Origin: Peptacetobacter sp900539645
Lineage (GTDB): Bacteria > Bacillota > Clostridia > Peptostreptococcales > Peptostreptococcaceae
Reading direction: 5' to 3'
NCBI RefSeq assembly: GCF_047807365.1
Contig: NZ_JBLOUI010000001.1
Location: forward strand, 1-64,000
Length of the DNA: 64,000 bases
Every line of letters begins with the position of its first letter. The stretch's first letter is position 1. This document shows positions 44,124-52,258 of the stretch, in pieces. A program made the translations under genes and the position numbers. The notes under the pieces were generated by a model. The model ran no database searches, was not told where the DNA came from, and saw nothing but the letters and a program-made list of their open reading frames with translations.

Positions 44124-45284
44124 TTATTTTTCTTCAGTTTTCTCTTTTCTAGGTGGTTTTGGTCCTGGATACTGATAAAGATATGTTTTTAGCATACCAT
44201 TGTAAAGTTTTCTTTTTTTAGTTGCTTCCTGACCAAATTCATACTCAAATTCTTCAAAAGAAGTTATTAGATAATATGACCAATTTTTTAGTCTTCTAAA
44301 CGCATAACCTAATTCTTTATAAAGTAATTTTACAGATTCTTCACTTTCAAGTCTTTCACCATAAGGTGGATTTGTAACTATAAATCCATATTCCTCATCG
44401 CTTTTAAATTCTGTAGCATCTGCAACAGCAAATTCTATATAATCTGCAACACCCGCTATTTCAGCATTTTCTTTTGCTATTTCTATACTTTCTGGGTCTA
44501 TATCATATCCATAAATCTTAAAGTCTAAGTCTTCGTTCATCTGGTCAAATGCTTCTCTTCTAGTATCCCACCAGATTTTTTTATCTATTGTTCTCCATTT
44601 TTCAGAGATAAATTCTCTGTTAAGCCCTGGAGCCATGTTTAATCCCATCATGGCAGCTTCTATAAGTATAGTCCCTGAACCACACATAGGGTCTACTAGA
44701 GTTCTTCCTGGTCTCCATGGAGTTAGATACATTATCCCTGCTGCTAAAGTTTCTCTTATAGGAGCTTTATTAGCCTTTTCTCTGTATCCTCTCTTATGAA
44801 GTGCATCTCCTGTAGTATCTATTGATATCGTTACTTTGTCCTTGTGGATAAACACGTATATAGGATATTTTTCTTTATCCTCTTTTAATCTTCCACTTTC
44901 TAAGTATGATCTCTTTAAATTATCAACAATAGCTTTTTTAACTATTGACTGCACATCAGTTGTACTGAATAGTTTAGATTTTATTGATGATGCTTTTGAT
45001 ACTGGGAACTGTGCACCATAAGGTATATATTTTGACCAGTTTATTCTCTTTGTATTTTCATAAAGCTCATCGAATGTTCTAGCTTCAAATTCTGCAACTT
45101 TAAGATTTACCCTTTCAGCACATCTTAGCCACATATTAGCTTTAGCTATACCGTCTTCACCTGTTTTGTAAGTTACCCTTCCATCTTCTGTTTTTTCTAT
45201 CTCAAATCCTAAATTTTTTATTTCTGTAGCCAGCATTTTTTCCATTCCAAAAAAGCATGGCGATATAAGTGTATATTTCTTCAT
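44124..45284 (-). CDS. THUMP-domain 23S rRNA methyltransferase-like protein (RlmL/YpsC type)
   Basis: The 386-residue protein has an N-terminal THUMP region (about 45-155) and a Rossmann methyltransferase with the SAM site VDPMCGSGTILIEAAM and the amino-methylase motif VTNPPYGERL. It resembles the N2-guanine 23S rRNA methyltransferases of the RlmL N-terminal half (YpsC in Bacillus). The C-terminus is basic (GPKPPRKEKTEEK). It begins the operon that continues with the lipoprotein and two-component genes. Confidence 0.88.
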   Translation of the reverse strand: MKKYTLISPCFFGMEKMLATEIKNLGFEIEKTEDGRVTYKTGEDGIAKANMWLRCAERVNLKVAEFEARTFDELYENTKRINWSKYIPYGAQFPVSKASSIKSKLFSTTDVQSIVKKAIVDNLKRSYLESGRLKEDKEKYPIYVFIHKDKVTISIDTTGDALHKRGYREKANKAPIRETLAAGIMYLTPWRPGRTLVDPMCGSGTILIEAAMMGLNMAPGLNREFISEKWRTIDKKIWWDTRREAFDQMNEDLDFKIYGYDIDPESIEIAKENAEIAGVADYIEFAVADATEFKSDEEYGFIVTNPPYGERLESEESVKLLYKELGYAFRRLKNWSYYLITSFEEFEYEFGQEATKKRKLYNGMLKTYLYQYPGPKPPRKEKTEEK

Positions 45285-45542
45285 AGTACCTCCAATTTTA
45301 TCATTTAATATATATTATTATATCACTAATTAGATGATTTAATAAGAGTATATTACAACTGTATCTATTATATGTTCTTAAAAATTTTTTATTATACAAC
45401 GCTATTACTTAGAATACGTTTTTTGCAAGAATTGTAATAAATTTTTATTTCTAGCAATTAACTTTTATGATATCATTGAATAATGACTATTAAATATTAA
45501 AAATATTATAGATTAAACTTGAAAAGGAGATATTGGCAATTA

Positions 45543-46262
45543 ATGGAAAATCTTAAATTAAACGAAAACATGGTCTATAGACTTACATCTGCTGAAGATT
45601 CTTTAGTTCCAGTTATAGAATCAAAGTTAAAAAATAAAATCGTATGTGTTCAAAAGGAAATTGATAGAGCCAGCGGAATAATTATATTTGGAAAGAGAAT
45701 AAAATCACTTATCTTTTCTACTGATATATCAATAATAAAAAATAATAATGCAGACGCTGTACTAGCCGTCTACCCATTCACTCCACAACAATCTATAAAT
45801 GAAGCGGTAATGGATGTATCTCCTTCTCCAGTATTTTGTGGTGTTGGCGGTGGAATAACTACAGGGAATAGATCTCTAGCAATAGCATTAGATGCAGAGC
45901 TTCACGGTGCATTTGGAGTTGTTCTTAATTCTCCTGCAAAAAATGCTCTAATAAGCGAGATGAAGGACACTATAAGCATACCTATAGTTGTCACTATTTG
46001 CCACGATCAGGAAGACATAGAAGCTAGAATTGCTGCAGGTGCAACTATTTTAAATGTATCTGCTGGAAAAGATACTGCCTCTCTTGTTAGAAAAATTAGG
46101 AAAGACCATCCTTTCATCCCAATAATAGCTACAGGTGGAAACTCTCCAGAATCAATTATAGAAACTATTGATGCTGGAGCAAATGCAATAACATACACTC
46201 CTCCTTCTGCAGCTGAAATATTTGGAGAAATAATGGAAAAATATAGAACTGAAAATCTATAA
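45543..46262 (+). CDS. TIM-barrel protein annotated as hydrolase in clostridia; function unknown
   Basis: The 239-residue protein has the beta/alpha-barrel pattern of phosphate-binding barrels: FCGVGGGITTGN, IPIVVTICHDQEDIEARI, AGATILNVSAGK, IIATGGNSPESI and AGANAITYTPPS. The last two resemble the phosphate-gripping loops of the FMN- or phosphosugar-binding TIM barrels. Similar proteins are commonly labelled hydrolase without evidence. I chose the ATG at 45543; the only good ribosome site (AAAGGAG at 45523-45529) is 13 bases away, and no better start is in frame. It converges on fbp. Confidence 0.75.
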   Translation: MENLKLNENMVYRLTSAEDSLVPVIESKLKNKIVCVQKEIDRASGIIIFGKRIKSLIFSTDISIIKNNNADAVLAVYPFTPQQSINEAVMDVSPSPVFCGVGGGITTGNRSLAIALDAELHGAFGVVLNSPAKNALISEMKDTISIPIVVTICHDQEDIEARIAAGATILNVSAGKDTASLVRKIRKDHPFIPIIATGGNSPESIIETIDAGANAITYTPPSAAEIFGEIMEKYRTENL

Positions 46263-46266
46263 AATG

Positions 46267-46457
46267 GATGTTATAAGAATTTAAAAAGCCCTTCTTTTTC
46301 TAGATTGAAATTATGAATATTCTCATCTCCAGGCTTCGGCGACCCACCCATTAAACTAACACATTTCAATGTTGTGGGTCGCCTCCAGATTGTCGATATC
46401 GAATTATTCATAATCCCAATCAAAAAGAATGGGCTTTTTTAAAATTCTTTATAACAT
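46267..46457. repeat. Large nested hairpin with a CTCCAG repeat unit in its loop
   Basis: The outer arms around 46268-46290 and 46431-46457 (ATGTTATAAGAATTT..GCCC with GGGC..AAATTCTTTATAACAT) pair almost fully. A middle stem ATTATGAATA/TATTCATAAT lies inside. The inner stem is perfect, GGCGACCCAC (46338-46347) with GTGGGTCGCC (46374-46383). CTCCAG stands on both sides of the inner stem (46327 and 46383), in direct orientation. TCGATATCGA follows at 46393. It could be a structured RNA with its own terminator (AAAAAGAATGGGCTTTTTT) or an element inserted into the loop of a terminator. Confidence 0.75.
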
Positions 46458-46590
46458 ATTTTTATATCTTTTCAGTTCTTAAATACAAAATTAAAACACT
46501 ACAAAGGCATTTTATATTTATATTAGTGCTCTAGCTATTTTCTGTGGTCAAGGACTTTTCTAAAATAAAATTGATAATTTTATTTTATGT

Positions 46591-46719
46591 TTAGTCTGAG
46601 ACCCCTTGTTTTTCGTTGTGTATGTTCATTATTAGAGATATTACTATTGTTGAATACGCAACGAAGCTTCTGAAGTATTCTCCGATTGCAACATTGCTGA
46701 ATAGCACTTTAACTGCCAT
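46591..46719 (-). CDS. Doubtful 42-residue open frame after fbp
   Basis: The frame begins MAVKVLFSNVAIGEYFRSF and ends NIHNEKQGVSD, with a hydrophobic middle (VAYSTIVISLIM). It starts 34 bases after the fbp stop. There is no ribosome site before the ATG. An AT-only hairpin follows. It may be a small membrane peptide or the tail of a lost gene. Chance is possible. Confidence 0.2.
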   Translation of the reverse strand: MAVKVLFSNVAIGEYFRSFVAYSTIVISLIMNIHNEKQGVSD

Positions 46720-46753
46720 AGGAGATACTATATTTATAAATTTTTAAAGTTTA

Positions 46754-48748
46754 CTATATATTGTATTTCTGTTTTATTAAACCTTTCTGGTATGCTTTTA
46801 ATAGCATTTTTAACTCATCTATTTCATTCTGCATTCTCTTACCTTCGTCTGTATCTCTTACCATCTTTCTCTCAGCCTTGTGTTCAACGACAACTGTAGT
46901 AGATATTATGTCGTTTTCATCGCAAATGGCTTCTTCCATAGAGCTAAATGGCTGGTGAGATACAAGCTGCATAGTTTTAGAGTTGTATATTAATGTATAT
47001 CCTGCTATACCAGTTTTATCTTGATATGCTTTTGAGAATCCACCATCGATTACAAGTATTTTACCATTTGCTTTTATTGGACTTTCTCCGCTCTTAGATT
47101 TTACTGGTACATGTCCGTTTATTATATGAGAGTCGTTTATATCTAACTCAAATTCATCAAATAATTTTTTACAAATATCCTCGTCTTCTCTAAGTGTATA
47201 GTATGGGTTTTTGTTTTCTACATGAGTTTCTTTTTCTTCTATAAAATATCTTTCAAATGTAGTCATATCGTCTTTTCCAAATAGTGATGAGCATTTTCCA
47301 GTCCACATATACCACATTATATCCTGTCCATACTGTTTATCCGGATCTGAATCTCTAGATATAAATCCTTCTCTCGCTATATTTTCCATCTGTATCATAA
47401 GCTCTCTACCAGAATATGTTTTTCCTTTTAATTTCATAGACATAAAGCTTCCATCTTTATTAAGAGGAATACAAGCGTGTATAAGCAGATTTGAATTCGC
47501 TTTTAGGAATATGCTTCCCTTTGAGAATAAAAACTCAACATGTCTTTGAAGTTTATCACTTGTTCTAAATGATCTTGTAACTTTTTCTATTACATCTTTT
47601 TCCTCTGGAGTAAGTTTGTATGGGTCTTTAGGATCTATAGTTGGGAAATTAGTATCTTTTAGTGCGTAATTTTTTCCCTTTATTCTTATAGTACCATTTT
47701 CATAGTCTATCATATTAAGAAGCAATCTGTGCTCCATTTCAAATTCAGGTCTTCTTCTAATTACTTCGCCCTCTAGTTTGAACTGTATTATACTTATTGC
47801 CTTGTGCATTTTAGCCATTAAAGTTTTTTCTGTAGTAGATACTTCTTCATCACCTATTTTAGGCATAAACTGTAGACATGGGTCATCTCCATATGTTTCT
47901 ATTGCAAAAGTGGCAAGAGGAAGTAAGTTTATTCCATAAATATCCTCCACAACATCTAGATTAGCATATCTAGCTGATATTCTAAGTGCATTTGCAACAC
48001 AAGTCTTTTCGCCTGAAGCTGCACCCATCCATAAAATATCGTGGTTACCCCACTGGATATCCACACAATGATGTTGCATTAATTTATCTACTATTATATC
48101 TGGTCTAGGTCCTCTGTCAAAAATATCCCCTATAACGTGGAGTCTATCTACAACCAATTTCTGTATCAATTCAGAAATAGCTATTATAAAATCTTTAGCT
48201 CTGTCTGTTTCTATTATAGTTTCAATTATACTTTTATAATATTTTTCTTTATGTTCACTGTTCATATGTTCGTGAAGTAGTTCTTCTATTATATATTTAA
48301 AATCATCTGGAAGTAGCTTTCTAACCTTAGATCTAGTATATTTACTAGATGCATACTTACATAATTTTATTAATCTATACATATTTATTCTATAGAAATC
48401 ATCTATATTTTCTGCTTCTTTTTCTATATATTCAAGCTTCTGCTCAGGATAATACACTAATGTAGCTAGTTTTTTCTTTTCATCCTCCATAAGCTCTCCA
48501 TCAAATAATTCATCTATTTTTCTTTTAATTACACCAGAACCATTTTTTAACACATGCACAAATGGCTCATATTCACCATGTATATCTGTTATGAAATGCT
48601 CTGTCCCCTTTGGAAGGTTTAATATTGCCTCTAAATTTATAATCTCTGTGCTGGCTTTTGATATATTAGGATAAAGCTTTGAAAGCAACTTTAGATAATC
48701 CATTTTTTCATATAGCTCTCTATCAGATATATTGTCTATTTTTTTCAT
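46754..48748 (-). CDS. fbp: Fructose-1,6-bisphosphatase, class III
   Basis: The 664-residue protein matches the Firmicute class III enzyme, a calcineurin-like metallophosphatase. Metal-binding motifs are visible in FITDIHGEYEPF, VIGDIFDRGPRPD and IQWGNHDILWMG, with a further His in NGHVPVKSKSGESP. It carries out the committed step of gluconeogenesis. The length is normal. A GGAGGGG site precedes the ATG. Confidence 0.95.
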   Translation of the reverse strand: MKKIDNISDRELYEKMDYLKLLSKLYPNISKASTEIINLEAILNLPKGTEHFITDIHGEYEPFVHVLKNGSGVIKRKIDELFDGELMEDEKKKLATLVYYPEQKLEYIEKEAENIDDFYRINMYRLIKLCKYASSKYTRSKVRKLLPDDFKYIIEELLHEHMNSEHKEKYYKSIIETIIETDRAKDFIIAISELIQKLVVDRLHVIGDIFDRGPRPDIIVDKLMQHHCVDIQWGNHDILWMGAASGEKTCVANALRISARYANLDVVEDIYGINLLPLATFAIETYGDDPCLQFMPKIGDEEVSTTEKTLMAKMHKAISIIQFKLEGEVIRRRPEFEMEHRLLLNMIDYENGTIRIKGKNYALKDTNFPTIDPKDPYKLTPEEKDVIEKVTRSFRTSDKLQRHVEFLFSKGSIFLKANSNLLIHACIPLNKDGSFMSMKLKGKTYSGRELMIQMENIAREGFISRDSDPDKQYGQDIMWYMWTGKCSSLFGKDDMTTFERYFIEEKETHVENKNPYYTLREDEDICKKLFDEFELDINDSHIINGHVPVKSKSGESPIKANGKILVIDGGFSKAYQDKTGIAGYTLIYNSKTMQLVSHQPFSSMEEAICDENDIISTTVVVEHKAERKMVRDTDEGKRMQNEIDELKMLLKAYQKGLIKQKYNI

Positions 48749-48903
48749 TTGTTCCCCTCCATTAAAAAACTTTATTATTTATTATATCATACTTTTCCAA
48801 CAAATTAACTCTATTAGTATATCTTTTTTACTGTTTTTATATTTATTTTATCATTTTGGGAATAATTAAGCATCATATTTACATCTTATATAATTTTATA
48901 CAA

Positions 48904-48930
48904 AAAAATAGAGCCATAAAAGCTCTATTT
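48904..48930 (-). terminator. Terminator of the CBS-domain gene
   Basis: AAATAGAGC pairs with GCTCTATTT; on the minus strand the stem is followed by TTTTTTTGT. Confidence 0.88.
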
Positions 48931-48943
48931 CTTTATTATTTAT

Positions 48944-49375
48944 TTAGATTTCGATTTTTTCAACTTCATGATTTTTTATATCTCTATTAAAGAAGTATTC
49001 TATTATATCTCTTCTTTTTACTATTCCTATAAATATATCGTCATCGTCGACTACAGGGATAAAGTTCTGGTCCATTAACTTAAGAACAAGCTCTTCTATA
49101 TTCTTATTAATATTTACAGTTATATTCTCTACCCTTCTGTCTATACTCATAACAGATATATCTTCCATTTCTTTAATATCAAATTTTCCATCCTGCTTTA
49201 TCTTCCAAAGTAGATCTCCCTCTGTTATAGTGCCCTTATATTTTCCGTCTTCACCTAATATAGGAACTGCAGAGTATTTATAATAATCCATTTTTTCCAT
49301 TACTTGTCTTAATGAATCATTTTCTGACACATATGCTACATCAGTTTTTGGAGTTAAAAAGAACAATACGTTCAT
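48944..49375 (-). CDS. Protein made of two CBS domains
   Basis: The 143-residue protein is essentially a CBS pair (DSLRQVMEKMDYYKYSAVPI, NKNIEELVLKLMDQNFIPVVDD). CBS pairs bind adenine nucleotides and usually regulate a partner. No partner domain is fused. The start at 49375 has AAGGAG 8 bases upstream. It stands alone between fbp and the cold-shock gene. Confidence 0.9.
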   Translation of the reverse strand: MNVLFFLTPKTDVAYVSENDSLRQVMEKMDYYKYSAVPILGEDGKYKGTITEGDLLWKIKQDGKFDIKEMEDISVMSIDRRVENITVNINKNIEELVLKLMDQNFIPVVDDDDIFIGIVKRRDIIEYFFNRDIKNHEVEKIEI

Positions 49376-49590
49376 AATACCCTCTCCTTCCAATCATTTC
49401 CCAACTTAAACCTTTAATCTTATAAATTATAGTATGACTTTATTTTCTTAACTAAAATCGTTTTTTTCAGTCTATATAGTCATATATATTCTATCACATT
49501 ATCTATAATTTTTGTATTAATTTATTGTCATTTAATTTTACTTATTAAAATATTCTAAAAAACATATAATTATAATTTTTTGCAATAAAA

Positions 49591-49620
49591 AAGGAAACTA
49601 CAAAGTAGTTCCCTTTTCTA
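49591..49620 (-). terminator. Terminator of the cold-shock gene
   Basis: GGAAACTAC and GTAGTTCCC form the stem; on the minus strand TTTTTT follows. Confidence 0.85.
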
Positions 49621-49667
49621 GAATATCGAACTCATCTATATGAATTTATTCATAATCCAAATTATTA

Positions 49668-49868
49668 TTATAATTTAACTACATTAGCAGCCTGAGGTCC
49701 TTTTGCACCATCTACTACTTCAAATTCAACTTTCTGTCCTTCTTCTAATGATTTGTATCCTTCAGTCTGTATAGCTGAGAAATGTACGAATACATCATCT
49801 TCTCCTTCTACAGATATAAATCCAAATCCTTTTTCGTTGTTAAACCATTTTACTACACCAGTTTTCAT
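49668..49868 (-). CDS. Cold-shock protein
   Basis: The 66-residue protein is a single cold-shock domain with the RNA-binding motifs KWFNNEKGFGFIS (RNP1) and DVFVHFSAI (RNP2). It acts as an RNA chaperone. The AGGAGG site is close to the ATG. The promoter about 110 bases upstream gives a leader long enough for the temperature-dependent folding known from other csp mRNAs. Confidence 0.97.
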   Translation of the reverse strand: MKTGVVKWFNNEKGFGFISVEGEDDVFVHFSAIQTEGYKSLEEGQKVEFEVVDGAKGPQAANVVKL

Positions 49869-49979
49869 AATTAGTAAATCCTCCTAGAACTAAAACACTT
49901 AAGCTATTTAATTATATCCATTTAACAATATTATAAAATAAATTTCAAATATATATCAACTAAATAAGCCTATATCTAA

Positions 49980-50008
49980 TATTAACATATAATGTACTTT
50001 TATGTCAA
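49980..50008 (-). promoter_or_regulatory. Promoter of the cold-shock gene
   Basis: TTGACA (50008-50003), 17 bases, TTAATA (49985-49980). It implies a 5' leader of about 105 bases. Confidence 0.55.
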
Positions 50009-50154
50009 ATATTATTTATTTTCTGATTTTTAATGTATTTAACTTTTTTTACTGTATCCATACATTTGCATTTGTCTTTAAATTTTAATTTCAAAGCTTT
50101 CTATAGTATGATAAAATTATTCTTGTTAAGTAAAAAATATTTTAGGAGGATAAA

Positions 50155-51018
50155 ATGCAGAAAAAAATTGCAGCAATCAACGATCTTTCAGGTATAGGTA
50201 AATGTTCACTTACTGTTGCTATACCTATAATTTCAGCTTTAGGAGTACAATGCTGCCCTCTTCCAACAGCTATTCTGTCATCTCAGACTGGATATCCACA
50301 TTTTACATTTTTGGATTTCACTTCTGAAATGAAAAACTATACAGACACATGGAAAAAATTAAATCTTTCTTTTGATACAATCTACAGTGGATTTTTAGGA
50401 TCTATTGAGCAGATAGATCTTGTTATAGAATTTATCTCTAAAAATCCAAACGCTTTTATTGTTGTCGATCCTGTTATGGGAGATGAAGGACAGATATACT
50501 CTGTTTTCTCAGAAAAAATAATTCATGAAATAAAAGAACTTGTTAAACTTGCAGATTTAACTACACCTAATATAACAGAGGCCTGTCTTCTTACTGGAAA
50601 ATCTAGTGAGTACGATACTCTTACAAGAGATGATATTGAAGATATCGCAAAACAAATATCTGAAATGGGTCCTTCAAAGGTTGTAATCACTGGAATTCAT
50701 GAAGATAATAAAAAAACAATAACAAACTTCGTATACGATAGAGATACAAACAAAAAAACATTTATTTCAAAAAATTATTTAAAATCATCTTACAGCGGTA
50801 CAGGTGATATTTTTGCATCTATAGTCAGCGGTATGATTACAGGTGGATTTGATTTCGAGTTTGCCGTAAATACAGCCATAGATTTTGTTACTAATGCTAT
50901 AGAATATACTTCTAATTTTGATATAAGTAGAAACGATGGCGTTATGTTTGAATACTATCTACAAGATTTAACAAAATTAGGTGCAAAAGTTTTTGAAAGA
51001 GAAAAAACATTGAAATAA
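50155..51018 (+). CDS. Pyridoxal/pyridoxamine kinase
   Basis: The 287-residue ribokinase-fold protein matches PdxY-type kinases. It has NDLSGIGKCSLTVAIPIISA at residues 8-27, the TGYPHFTF loop, DPVMGDEG, TPNITEACLLTG and the catalytic YSGTGDIFAS. It phosphorylates vitamin B6 vitamers in the salvage pathway. AGGAGG lies before the ATG. The glycosyltransferase gene follows 27 bases later and is likely co-transcribed. Confidence 0.9.
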   Translation: MQKKIAAINDLSGIGKCSLTVAIPIISALGVQCCPLPTAILSSQTGYPHFTFLDFTSEMKNYTDTWKKLNLSFDTIYSGFLGSIEQIDLVIEFISKNPNAFIVVDPVMGDEGQIYSVFSEKIIHEIKELVKLADLTTPNITEACLLTGKSSEYDTLTRDDIEDIAKQISEMGPSKVVITGIHEDNKKTITNFVYDRDTNKKTFISKNYLKSSYSGTGDIFASIVSGMITGGFDFEFAVNTAIDFVTNAIEYTSNFDISRNDGVMFEYYLQDLTKLGAKVFEREKTLK

Positions 51019-51045
51019 TATATTTTTAAGGTTAGGAGTGATAAC

Positions 51046-52182
51046 TTGTCTATTCTTTCAGGTAAAACAATACTTATTCTTACTGCTGGCTTCGGTGCTG
51101 GACATGTAAGTGCTGCTAATGCTATAAAGGACTCTATTTTAAAAGATGAGGAAAATGTAAATATAGTTATAAGAAACTTCATAGATGCAAGTGTTCCAAA
51201 GCTAAATAAACCTATGGTAAAATTCTATGAAAATAACACAAAGTATACACCAGAGCTTTATAACTGCTACTACTATCTAAAAAAATCTTTTTCATCAAAG
51301 TACGATATAGCTCATAAGGTATATACTCCAAAGTTGTCTAAGTTTATAGAAGACTTAAATCCAGATCTTATAATATCAACATTTCCTCTTGCCGCAGCAT
51401 GTGTAAACAACTTCAGAAATTCTGATGAAGGATACTTTATACCAGCTGCTACAGTAATTACAGATGTTGTCGATAGTATGGAGTGGATTTTTGAAAATAC
51501 AGAGCTATATTTTGTACCATCTATAGAAATAAAAAATAGATTTATGCAGAGAGGAATTTCACCAGATAAGGTTGAGGTAGTAGGAGTTCCTATAAGCAGT
51601 AAATTTAGAGTTGAAGAAAAAGAACATTTCCCAGGAAAATATAGAATAATTATTCTAGGTGGTGGTCGTGGATTATTTGATATATCTGAAGACTTTATGA
51701 GATGGATTGACGAATTTATTTCAACTGAGGAAGGAAAATCCTTAGAAGTCACTATAGTCACTGGTACAAATAAAAAGCTTTATAATAATTTAACCGAAAA
51801 AGACCCTTTACAAAATATAAAGGTTTTAGGTTATGTAAATAATATGGATGAACTTTTAAAAAGTCATGATTTAATGATGACAAAACCTGGTGGAGCAACT
51901 CTTTTTGAAGCTATATACACAAAGACTCCTCTTATGGTAAAAATACCAAGACTTGGTCAGGAAATAGAAAATGGTAAGTTTATTATAGATAAGGGAATCG
52001 GTCTTATGTACAGCGATGAAAAAGATTTAAGAGAGATGTTAAAAAATATAGCCTCTGGTAAATCTAATTCTATACTATCATTTATGAATCACAATATAGA
52101 ACAATTTAGACAGACGATATATCCTGAAAATATAGCCCTTTATTTAGAAAAACTATTAGAAAAATACCAAGGTAATAAATAG
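51046..52182 (+). CDS. MGDG synthase/UgtP-like glycosyltransferase
   Basis: The 378-residue GT-B protein has the MGDG-synthase N-terminal motif TAGFGAGHVSAANAI and a linker typical of that family. Its C-terminal donor-binding segment is MTKPGGATLFEAIYTKTPLMV. Relatives transfer glucose or galactose to diacylglycerol and so make glycolipids and teichoic acid anchors. The start is TTG at 51046 with TTAGGAG upstream. It is coupled by position to the pyridoxal kinase. The sugar donor is not certain. Confidence 0.85.
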   Translation: MSILSGKTILILTAGFGAGHVSAANAIKDSILKDEENVNIVIRNFIDASVPKLNKPMVKFYENNTKYTPELYNCYYYLKKSFSSKYDIAHKVYTPKLSKFIEDLNPDLIISTFPLAAACVNNFRNSDEGYFIPAATVITDVVDSMEWIFENTELYFVPSIEIKNRFMQRGISPDKVEVVGVPISSKFRVEEKEHFPGKYRIIILGGGRGLFDISEDFMRWIDEFISTEEGKSLEVTIVTGTNKKLYNNLTEKDPLQNIKVLGYVNNMDELLKSHDLMMTKPGGATLFEAIYTKTPLMVKIPRLGQEIENGKFIIDKGIGLMYSDEKDLREMLKNIASGKSNSILSFMNHNIEQFRQTIYPENIALYLEKLLEKYQGNK

Positions 52183-52187
52183 ACAAA

Positions 52188-52212
52188 AGAGACTGTTTCA
52201 TGCAGTCTTTTT
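52188..52212 (+). terminator. Terminator of the glycosyltransferase gene
   Basis: AGACTG-TTTCATG-CAGTCT followed by TTTTTTG. Confidence 0.85.
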
Positions 52213-52220
52213 TTGTGTAA

Positions 52221-52256
52221 AAAAGGTTGTTACAAATTTGCAACAACCTTTTTAAA
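52221..52256. terminator. Terminator facing the glutamine synthetase gene
   Basis: AAAGGTTGTT.CAAA pairs with TTTG.AACAACCTTT. It works on the minus strand for the glutamine synthetase and carries the shared GTTGCAA-type core. Confidence 0.85.
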
Positions 52257-52258
52257 TA

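Larger units (their letters stand above)
46263..46753. other. Long intergenic region between the TIM-barrel gene and fbp
   Basis: Holds the large nested hairpin at 46267-46457, an AT-only inverted repeat at 46562-46588 (AAAATAAAATT/AATTTTATTTTA), and a doubtful 42-codon frame at 46591-46719. Confidence 0.6.
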
